Shown: positions 11,301 to 23,300 of the stretch, piece after piece
How positions within the stretch are numbered: the first letter of the stretch is position 1
Layout of the letters: each line of letters begins with the position of its first letter
Assembly (NCBI GenBank): GCA_032718475.1
Contig: JAUCBJ010005872.1
Location: 1 to 64,000, forward strand
DNA: 64,000 nt
Direction of reading: 5' to 3'
Source: Nemertoderma westbladi
Lineage: Eukaryota > Xenacoelomorpha > Nemertodermatida > Nemertodermatidae
Position numbers and translations under genes: made by a program
The notes under the pieces: generated by a model
Told to the model about the DNA's origin: nothing
Databases searched by the model: none
The model's input: the letters and a program-made list of their open reading frames with translations, nothing else

Positions 11301-14300
11301 GGAAGCCATGAGATTTCATTGTAATGCTCTTGACCAATGTGCGTTCTACTTCCGAGACCTAGACAAAAACGAATACATTTTCTTTGCAGTGCTTGCAGTT
11401 GCAGCTGTAGCCGATTAGAAGCACTTGGGTACCAACAGGAGGCAACGAAATCCAAGTGGGGTTGTATGAGCGCGTTACATAGAAGACATCGTGTATAACC
11501 GTCTAAAACTGCCCCATGTCTGTAAATAAATGTCAGGGTCTTGTTCCCCTTTGTAATGACATGCGATGCCATGGTATCTCCAGAAAGGTCAGCGTCTAAA
11601 TAACAACCCAAGTATGTTTTTAATAGATTTTTACTGTTCTATGTGGGTGGATCCCATTACAAAATAGTTTCCATTCACAGTTGTCGACTAGACGTTGATG
11701 TGTCCCAAATATAATTTATTTAGTCATGTCAAATATGTTGCTTAGTGTCATAGACAGCATATTGTAGCCGCATTATCACCAGAAGACAATATATTAGAGG
11801 TCGTCTACCAGCTTCAGAGATATACAAGATGGCAAGACCTGTAGATTAGTATACTAGACTAGTTGCTTCAACTTCTTTTGCGGGACCCTCTATGGCCATA
11901 TCAAGATCGTTAACATATATTAAGAATAGCAGGATAGACAGCAATCCTCCCTGCGGGACTCCTCTATCAAGGCTCTGATTGAAGACAGTGTACCATTGAC
12001 ATATACCAGTTGGCTGCGTTTCACTTAGGTACGATTTGAACCATCCAACAGTCTCACAGTGGCTGTAGAAAATCCAATTGCTCGGAGTTTGAATAAGAGC
12101 ATATCGTGATCGACAGTGTCAAATGCCTTGCGCAGATCTATAAATACAACGCCATTCATCCCCCCCCCCCCCACCCCTCTAAAGCTTCTTTGACGTAATT
12201 ATTTAGATACATCAGACAAGTTTCAACTGAAAATCCTTTTCTGAATCCGGATTGCAAAGGGTCTAATATGTTGTAGAGTACTAAATAATGAAATATCTGA
12301 TCAAAAATTGGCTGATCGAAGACTTTCGATAGAATGGTAAGGACAGATACCGGACCGGCCTCCAGTCTGCCAGTCAGCCAGTTGCTCCGTTCTAACCTCA
12401 CTTTCTTTCTTATACTGTTATAAGCAGGAGCGACTTTAGCCACTTTAAAATTAGACGGATAGGTGGAGGTTGCTATCGTTCGGTTAATTAGATAAGTTCA
12501 GAAGTTAGCGGTTCAGCAATATCCCTAATAAATGATGGAGTTAGTTCATCAATGCCTGCACTTTTATCTGTCTTCATCTGTTTATGTTCTTCAACACTTT
12601 TAGGACAGTCTCCACTTCCATCCCACCATCTCCAGCAGCCAGGCAAAAGTTATTATTATGGAAACCTTTATCTCTGTAGTCCCTTGCAATTGCGGTAGTA
12701 TGTAGTAGGCCTATTGTACTGTTGTACTCCCCTTTATAGCATGTGGGAGTTTGTTCACCAGATTACCGGCAATGGTAGTAAAGAACTCATTGAATTTGTC
12801 AACAATTTGACGACTGTCAGTAACCAGCAGATCGCTGCCTATCACCTATTCTTAGAGATACCGGTAGGCCCGGTACACGGTAGGCCTAGCCTACCGGAAC
12901 CGGAACCAGTGAGCTGGGCCGTCCGCCGGCCCAGTCTTAGTTTGTAGTTTTGTTCTTTTGTAACCTGGTAACATGACAAACCGCATACAGGATACAGGCA
13001 GACAGCTGGACAGGCATACCTGTACAGCGTAGGCCTACCTATTGCCTATACACAACACATACCGGTACCTAAACGAATTCAGAATTGTCAAAATAGGTAC
13101 CGGTAAATTGTTAATTTTTTTAAATCCCTGTCGACTCGACACATGACAGCATGATGTTGATGTTAGGTCAAGTGTGAAGTGGTCAGGCTGTCAGGTCATG
13201 CTGTCATGTGTCATGTCATGAGTCATGACAAATTCTTAAAAAAAAGTAGGCCTACCGTCTGACCGTACAGCCGTAGCCCGTAGGCCTAGGCGTAGGCCCT
13301 ACAGCACAGCCTGACAGCTGACAGCCCTAGTCTACTAGGTACAGATTACAGGATTAACAAAGCCCTAACTAACTGACTAATACAGGTATACCGGCTGACC
13401 GGACCGGGGCGGTAACGATAGCAGATAGGTACCGGTCGGTATCGTATCGGTAGTCTATCGATTCACCTGATCACCACATCACAAAGTGCAGAAGTGTTGT
13501 GTATCAGTGTATGGCAATAATGTCAATTGTGTTGAGTTGTTCAGTCTGTCAGTACCTGCCTGCCTGCTGACCTGATTGCTGAAGTGGATGAGTGATGCGA
13601 TGCGGTCCATCCAGTGCAAAGTCTGAATGTCTGAATGTTTGAAGGATGCCTCTGGTCGCTGGAGTGTGATTTATATTTAAATTTCCCACCTACTTTACAA
13701 TCCGAGAGAAAGCCGCCCCAAAATAACCAAACAACATGTATGTAACCTTTTGTTATATTTGTTGACTAGCGTTTCCGGCTGTTTGTGTGGGCTTTTCACA
13801 CTAAAACATTTTGGTTGTGAAATCTTACACCAATCAGAGATTTTTAATTTATATTTTATTATGGGAGGAAGAAGAACGTAAAACGTTATTTAATGTATGT
13901 AACGAAATAATTCTTTTGGGGTTTAATGGAATCCTCCCCAGATATTTGATATATAATTATATTTAAAATTATTTCCATGGTCATGGCAGCATTGTCATTC
14001 ATCCGCCTTTAGTTTGCATTTTGTTCGCATGAAAGACAGTTTGGTGCTCTAAATTACTAGTTATTATCTCTTATCTGACTAGAGTAATATAATATAGGAT
14101 AGGATAAATAGAAGCAAAGTGTGACAGTAACAAATATTTCCCAGTCACCCTAGCGTGTCTTATGTATATGATATCTCAAAGGGGGAAGTTTGGATTCACT
14201 GCATAAATGCAGTTCGCCAAACTTCCCCCGAATGCACAATGTCACATAAATGCAGTTCATCTAACTTCCCCCTTACACCAAATATCCACTTTTGAATTAA

Positions 14301-17300
14301 GTTGAAGCGATATAATAAGTTCAAAATTGTGCGGGTTTTTAATTGTGTGGTCCATTTGTTATTTTTTGATCTCTATTTATTGTTTAAAGTGCATTTAATG
14401 TCACACCTCATTTTTGCCATATTTGATATCTGTTGAACCTTTTCGTGAGTATCTTTCATGTTACACGGATGTTAAGAATACAGTTAAAAACTACAGAAAG
14501 CAATGTATTTAACTATTTGACCTATTGAACTATTTGACAAAAATTTTGCAAACATTTTGCAGTTTTGCACACTTATTTGTAAAAGTGCACTTTAGCGGAT
14601 CCTAAAGTTGGTTTTTATTTAACACACTTATGTTTATCCTCTGCCGATGTACGATGGTGTAAGATCAAGTGTCAGTACAATTCTAGGTAATAAAGTAGTC
14701 GTGAGTGTAAGCGATACAAAATTATTAATTATAATGTTTTCTTAAATATTCATTAAAGAAAAGTTTTACATGAAATAAAATGGACTATGTCTCAATTAAT
14801 TGATATTAGTGGGTGTTTGAGTAAATATTGACAACCATATTTATTTTTATTGTCCGTTTTTATCCGGATGTAAAATTAATATTCGATCTCGTACTTCAGC
14901 GTGTCGTCAATTAATTTGTAAACAGCAAAAATGGTGGTTGAACCAGAACCAAAACTATCATCCCTATGAAAACTGATGCTCTTATTTATCTGTTTGCAAA
15001 TATTTGTCCTCTCTGCGTACAATGCTTAAAATGCTTGAAATCCTAAGAGCTTATGGAATACCAGAAGTAATTGTTGCTGGCATTGGATTGTTATATTGTG
15101 ACGCAGAAGCACAGGTACTCTCACCAGATGGTGAAACTGAGTTTTTCTCAATCCTGGCTGGCGTACTGCAAGGTGACACATTAGCACCATTACGCAATGA
15201 GGACGGCCACAAAAGGTGGAGATCTTGGATTCACACTTCAAGAACGCAGAAGTAGTAGATATCCGGCAACTACAGTCACAGACACCGACTTTGCAAATGA
15301 CATCGCCCTGCTCTCTAATACGCTAACAGATTCACAGCTTCTACTAAATAAAGTGGAAAGGGCTGCTGAGGAGGTTGGATTGCATATTAATGCTACCAAG
15401 ACCGAATTCATGACCTTTAATGTTGATGGAAACTTGACTACCATTGATAATAATCAACTAAGGTAGGTCGACAATTTCCAGTACCGTGGATCATGGATAG
15501 AGAGTAGCAAAAAGGACATAGAAGTTAGGAAAGCAAAGGCTTGGGTAGCTCTATCAAAAATGGATACCATCTGGAAATCAGATCTCTCCAGGCACCTGAA
15601 GACTAAGTTCTTTCTAGCCACAGTGGATAAGTGTATTTTTATACGGGGTTGAGACCTGGACTCTGACTAAATCACTTGAACAACGAATTGATGGTTGCTA
15701 CAATAGACTACTAAGGGCAACCCTAAATATCAGCTGGAGACAACACATGACAAGACAAGACACATTACAAGACAAGAGCTTTATGGTACAATACCACCTG
15801 TATCAACCACCCTCCGTGAACGCAGATTAAGATTCAGTGGGCGCTGCTGGCGAAGTAAAGACGAGGTCACACCAGATCTAATTGCATGTTATATGCAATT
15901 TATAATTTAACATCAAAGATATTAAATTAAGAAATAAAAAAAATTGCTTTCCAAGAAAGAATAGGGCCCTGGCTAGTATCTTTAAAGCATTCATAAGGAA
16001 ATCTAAAATACCATGGCTCCTCTGCGGGGTTCGAACTCACGACCTGTGGTGGCAGATATATGAGTTCAATGGAAAGGAGTAAGCAAAAAACACCAAGGTG
16101 AGACTCAAAAATCATTGTCGGTCTGATCCAAATGAGTGACAACCCTATCAGGTTCAGCCATAATGTTTGAATGTACAATACATAGCTACAGTATGTCTAT
16201 ATGTGATGCACCACACGCTAATAATTCATTGTATATTTTTCAGTCACTGCCAGGATATTTCGTGTGTGATAGTTACTCCAGATGGTAAATATATACTCAC
16301 AGGATCATTGGACCAGTCGTGTAAGATCTGGGAACTAAACACAGGGAAACTTACTCAGGTAAGATCTGGGAACTAAACACATGGAAACTTACTCAGGTAA
16401 GATCAGGGAACTAAACACAGGGAAACTTACTCAAGTAAGATCAGGGAACTAAATACAGGGAAACTTACTCAGGTAAGATCAGGGAACAAAGCACAGGGAA
16501 ACTTACTTAGGTAAGATCAGGGAACTAAACACAGGGAAACTTACTCAGGTAAGATCAGGTAACTAAATACAGGGAAACTTACTCAGATAAGATCTGGGAA
16601 TAAAGACATGGAAACTTACTCAGGTAAGATCTGGGAGCTAAACACAGGGAAACTTACTCAGGAAAGATCAGGGAACAAAACACAGGGAAACTTACTCAGG
16701 TAAGATCAGGGAACTAAACACAGGGAAACTTACTCAGGTAAGATCAAGGAACTAAACACAGGGAAACTTACTCAGGTAAGATCAGGGAACAAAGCACAGG
16801 GAAACTTACTCAGGTAAGATCAGGGAACTAAATACAGGGAAACTTACTCAGATAAGATCTGGGAATAAAGACATGGAAACTTACTCAGGTAAGATCTGGG
16901 AGCTAAACACAGGGAAACTTACTCAGGAAAGATCAGGGAACAAAACACAGGGAAACTTACTCAGGTAAGATCAGGGAACTAAACACAGGGAAACTTACTC
17001 AGGTAAGATCAAGGAACTAAACACAGGGAAACTTACTCAGGTAAGATCAGGGAACAAAGCACAGGGAAACTTACTCAGGTAAGATCAGGGAACTAAACAC
17101 AGGGAATCTTACTCAGGTAAGATCAGGGAACAAAGCACAGGGAAACTTACTCAGGTAAGATCAGGGAACTAAACACAGGGAAACTTACTCAGGTAAGATC
17201 AGGGAACTAAATACAGGGAAACTTACTAAGGTAAGATCTGGGAATAAAGACATGGAAACTTACTCAGGTAAGATCAGGGAACTAAATACAGGGAAACTTA

Positions 17301-20300
17301 CTAAGGTAAGATCTGGGAATAAAGACATGGAAACTTACTCAGGTAAGATCTGGGAGCTAAACACAGGGAAACTTACTCAGGAAAGATCAGGGAACAAAAC
17401 ACAGGGAAACTTACTCAGGTAAGATCAGGGAACTAAACACAGGGAAACTTACTCAGGTAAGATCAGGGAACTAAACACAGGGAAACTTACTCAGGTAAGA
17501 TCAGGGAACAAAGCACAGGGAAACTTACTCAGGTAAGATCAGGGAACTAAACACTGGGAATCTTACTCAGGTAAGATTAGGGAACAAAGCACAGGGAAAC
17601 TTGCTCAGGTAAGATCAGGGGACTAAACACAGGGAAACTTACTCAGATAAGATCCGGGAACTAAACACAGGGAAACTTACTCAGGTAAGATCTGGGAACT
17701 AAACACAGGTAAACTTACTCAGGTAAGATCTAGGAAACTCAGGGAAACTTACTAAGTTAGGATATGGGAACTAAACACTTGTAAACTTACTCAGGTAAGA
17801 TCTGGAAACTCAGTGAACCTTACTCAGGTAAGAACTAGGAACTCCGTGAAACTTACTCAGGTAAGATCTGGGAACTAAACACATGGAAACTTACTCAGAA
17901 AAGATCTGGGAACTAAAAACATGGAAACTTACTCAGATAAGATCTAGAAACTAAACACATGGAAACTTACTCAGATAAGATCTAGGAACTCCGTGAAACT
18001 TACTCAGGTAAGATCTGTGAACTAAACACATGGAAACTTAATCAGATACGATCCGGGAACCTAAAACATGGAAACTCACTCAGATAAGAGCTAGGAACTA
18101 AACACATGGAAACTTACTCAGCTAAGATCAAGGAACTACGTGAAACTTACTCAGGTAAGATCTGCGAACTGAACACAAGGAAACTTACTCAGATAAGATC
18201 TGGGAACTAAAAACATGGAAACTTACTCAGATAAGATCTGGGAACTGAAAACATGGAAACTTACTCAGATAAGATCTGGGAACTAAAAACATGGAAACTT
18301 ACGCAGATAAGATCTGGAACTAAACACAGGGAAACTTACTCAGGTAAGATCTGGGAACTCCGTGAAACTTACTCAGGTAAGATCTGGGAACTAAAAACAT
18401 GGAAACTTACTCAGATAAGATCTGGGAACTAAAAACATGGAAACTTACGCAGATAAGATCTGGAACTAAACACAGGGAAACTTACTCAGGTAAGATCTGG
18501 GAACTCCGTGAAACTTACTCAGGTAAGATCTGGGAACTAAAAACATGGAAACTTACGCAGATAAGATCTGGAACTAAACACAGGGAAACTTACTCAGGTA
18601 AGATCTGGGAACTCCGTGAAACTTACTCAGGTAAGATCTGGGAACTAAAAACATGGAAACTTACTCAGATAAGATCTAGGAACTCAGTGAAACTTACTCA
18701 GATAAGATCTGGGAACTAAAAACATGGAAACTTACTCAGATATGATCTGGGAACTAAAAACATGGAAACTTACTCAGATAAGATCTTGGAACTAAAAACA
18801 TAGAAACTTACTCAGATAAGATCTGGAACTAAACACAGGGAAACTTACTCAGGTAAGATCTGTAAACTCAGTGAAACTTACTCAGATAAGATCTGGGAAC
18901 TAAAAACATGGAAACTTACTCAGATATGATCTGGGAACTAAAAACATGGAAACTTACTCAGATAAGATCTTGGAACTAAAAACATAGAAACTTACTCAGA
19001 TAAGATCTGGAACTAAACACAGGGAAACTTACTCAGGTAAGATCTGTAAACTCAGTGAAACTTACTCAGATAAGATCTGGGAACTAAAAACATGGAAACT
19101 TACTCAGATATGATCTGGGAACTAAAAACATGGAAACTTACTCAGATAAGATCTTGGAACTAAAAACATAGAAACTTACTCAGATAAGATCTGGAACTAA
19201 ACACAGGGAAACTTACTCAGGTAAGATCTGTAAACTCCGTGAAACTTACTCAGATAAGATCTGGGAACTAAAAACATGGAAATTACTTAGATATGATCTG
19301 GGAACTAAAAACATGGAAACTTACTCAGATAAGATCTAGGAACTAAACACATGGAATATGGAAACTTACTCAGATAAGATCTAGGAACTCCGTGAAACTT
19401 ACTCGGATAAGATCTAGGAACTAAACACATGGAAACTTACTCAGATAAGATCTGGGAACTAAAACCATGGAAAATTTCTCAGATAAGATCTAGGAACTAA
19501 ACACATGGAAACTTACTCAGATAAGATCTAGGAACTCCGTGAAACTTACTCAGGTAAGATCTATGAACTAAACACATTGAAACCTACTCAGATAAGATCT
19601 GGGAACTAAAAATATGGAAACTTACTCAGATAAGATCTAGGAACTAAGCACATGGAAACTTACTCAGATAAGATCTAGGAACTCCGTGAAACTTACTCAG
19701 GTAAGATCTGGGAACTAAACACATGGAAACTTACTCAGATTAAGATCTGGGAACTAAAAATATGGAAACTTACTCAGATAAAATCTGGGAACTAAACACA
19801 TGGAAACTTACTCAGATAAGATCTGGGAACTAAAAACGTGGAAACTTACGCAGATAAGATCTGGGAACTAAAAACATGGAAACTTACTCAGATAAGATCT
19901 AGGAACTCCATGAAACTTACTCAGGTAAGATCTGGGAACTAAACACATGGAAACTTACTCAGATAAGATCTAGGAACTAAACACATGGAATATGGAAACT
20001 TGCTCAGATAATATCTAGGAACTGCGTGAACCTTACTCAGATAAGATCTGGGAACTAAACACATGGAAACTTACTCAGATAAGATATGGGAACTAAACAC
20101 ATGGAAACTTACTCAGATTAGATCCGGGAACTACAAACATGGAAACTTACTCAGATAAGATCTAGGATCTAAACACATGGAAACTTACTCAGATAAGATC
20201 TAGGAACTCCGTGAAACTTACTCAGGTAGATCTGGGAACTAAAAACATGGAAACTTACTCAGATAAGATCTGTGAACTAAAAACATGGAAACTTACTCAG

Positions 20301-23300
20301 ATAAGATCTGGGAACTAAACACAGGGAAACTTACTCAGGTAAGATCTGGAAACTCCGTGAAATTTACTCAGGTAAGATCTGGGAACTAAACACATGGGAA
20401 CTTACTCAGATAAGATCCGGGAACTAAAAACATGGAAACTTACTCAGATAAGATCTGGGAACTAAACACAGGGAAACTTACTCAGATAAGATCTGGAAAC
20501 TCCCTGAAACTGACTCAGGTAAGATCTGGGAACTAAACACAGGGAAACTTACTCAGGTAAGATAAAGAAAATTAAAATCAGGGAAACTTACTCAGGTAAG
20601 ACCTGGGAATAAACACATGGAAACTTACTTAGGTAAGATCTGGGAACTAAACACAGGGAAACTTACTCAGGTAAGATCCAAGAACTAAACACAGGGAAAC
20701 TTACTCAGGTAAGATCTGGGAACTAAACACAGGTAAACTTACTCAGGTAAGATCTAGGAAACTCAGGGAAACTTACTAAGTTAGGATATGGGAACTAAAC
20801 ACTTGTAAACTTACTCATGTAAGATCTGGAAACTCAGTGAACCTTACTCAGGTAAGAACTAGGAACTCCGTGAAATTTACTCAGGTAAGATCTGGGAACT
20901 AAACACATGGAAACTTACTCGGAAAAGATCTGGAAACTAAAAACATGGAAACTTACTCAGATAAGATCTAGGAACTAAACACATGGAAACTTACTCAGAT
21001 AAGATCTAGGAACTCCGTGAAACTTACTCAGATAAGATCTGGGAACTAAAAACATGGAAACTTACTCAGATAAGATCTGGGAACTAAACACATGGAATAT
21101 GGAAACTTGCTCAGATAATATCTAGGAACTCCGTGAAACTTACTTAGGTAAGATATGAGAACTAAACACATGGAAACTTACTCAGATTAGATCCGGGAAC
21201 TAAAAACATGGAAACTTACTCAGAGATAAGATCTAGGAACTCCGTGAAACTTACTCAGATAAGATCTGGGAACTAAAAACATGGGAACTTACTCAGATAA
21301 GATCTGGGAACTAAACACATGGAATATGGAAACTTGCTCAGATAATATCTAGGAACTCCGTGAAACTTACTTAGGTAAGATATGAGAACTAAACACATGG
21401 AAACTTACTCAGATTAGATCCGGGAACTAAAAACATGGAAACTTACTCAGTCAAATATGAGGAACGTTTAAGGGAGGTTGAACATTCAGCCTTTACTCCC
21501 TTCATCCTGTCGTCTTACGGTGGCATGGGCCCATCGGCGAGTCAGTTCGTGAAGAGGCTGTCGATGAAGTTGCGCGACAAACGAAGCGTCCCGTACTCAG
21601 AGTGCGTTGTCTGGGTGAGGCGCAACCTGAGCTTCGCTCTACTTCGGTCGGCGCTGCTCTGCTTACATGGGTGCCGCTCTGCAGCCAAGCGGCCAGTCAA
21701 AGTGACTTGGGCTGAGGCAGCCATCGTGATGGCGAATGCGGAGGTGGAACCGTAAAATATATATATTTAAACTATCTATTAGTAAGTCAGCTGGTGGTGG
21801 GTTTATTTTATCTGTGTGTATATTGATGTCATGTCCTATTGTTCGTTTGAAAGTTTTTTAACTATTGTAAATAAAATGAGGATTGGTTTCAAAATAAAAA
21901 ACTAAATACTATTACTATACATTGTGTACTAGTAAATACTATTGTTATATATACTAAAATACTATATAATTTATACTAAATTACACGGATTATCTACTTT
22001 TGAAAAATTATCCCAAATACTGTATTCCAATATGCAAAACTCATTGATTTGTTTCCACACTATTACTCTATTCACTCACTATCAACATCACTCACTTAAC
22101 ACGATTTGCTTATGCAATAATTATATGAACCTTCTTTACTGTATATCATGTTCTTAATTTGTAGTTTTAGCTTTTATTATATAATATTATAATAAAATAA
22201 TAATAATATAATAATATATATACTATTATTATTAAAGAAGTTGTAAAAAAAAATAATTAATTAATCAAACAAATATAAAACTGCACCAACCACCCTCCTA
22301 TCAGAACAATATATTAAAAATAATAAAATAATATATAACATTGTAGGCCTACAATATTTATTTTGCAGGTTTTGGTTGGTCACGACGATTCTGTAACTTG
22401 TATGACAACGGCAGACCTCGACAAAGAGGTGGTTACGGGGTCAGCAGACACTAACATATTGATCTGGGGTCTGGAAACAGGAGAGACAAAGCATACACTC
22501 AGGGGTCACACAGGAACCGTGACACAACTAGCTGTCACAGAAGATTGTGCTCATATAATATCCGGTATGTGGTCAATAGTTAATAATGGCTCAAAGTGCC
22601 CGCAAAGAAACACCAACTATGTGATTGTTTAGAGGGTTTAGAAGGTTAATTCATTATTTTAATATAATACATTAAGAGAACGGAGCAGGTTGAAGTTTCG
22701 GGGTTTTCTACTTAAATCTATAAATATATTCATATGCGACCGAAGACTTTGTGAGCTTGAGATCACTTATTCAAGTGCGGTCGATATGCGCATTTTGTGC
22801 ACATAACTTCAATTCCTAAAACATGCGGTAGTACTAATAACAATAATAACATTATTTAGTGATTTAAAGCCAATTAGTAGTAGCTTTATTCTATCTACAT
22901 ATAGTAAACATGGTACGTGTTCCACACCATATTACTTGTAGGCCTACCTTACACATAAACGTTTCACACCCCCATAAACCCTCCATACAGATACAATACT
23001 ATGTGTGTTCCATTCCTTAAACGTTCCACGGCATAATGTAGGCACGTGTTCCACACAAAAAAGTAATTCCACAACCACAGTAAATTAAAAAGTTCAAAGT
23101 AAATTCACAACCACAACAGAACAACATACTGTATCTCTCCAATCAGACAGAAACCGTGACACAGACTGCTATTATATTTTCACACGCTTAATTTCGACGC
23201 GCTAAATTATATTATTTTCTTTACGGTTCAGCGTCTATTGACGGGAGTTTGAGGGTTTGGAACCGAGTGGGAGGTTCCTACATCACCTCCTACCATCTCG

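Larger units (their letters stand above)
4160..16243 (+). other. WD40 gene intron 4 (12 kb) hosting UTP4 and transposons
   Basis: Donor GTAGGT to acceptor TATTTTTCAG. Contents in order: LINE-A fragment, Penelope fragment, foldback element 1, the whole antisense UTP4 gene, a hAT-like element, a CR1/L2-type LINE on -, quiet sequence, a LINE-B fragment and a possible SINE. These are described separately. Confidence 0.75.

Noticed and set aside
18399-18719. 106-aa ORF inside the 38-bp minisatellite
   Set aside because: Translation of repeat units only; it has no start context and lies in an intron of the WD40 gene.
16321-21450. CRISPR-like array (regular repeats)
   Set aside because: Units are directly adjacent with no unique spacers, lie in an animal intron, and start as coding sequence.
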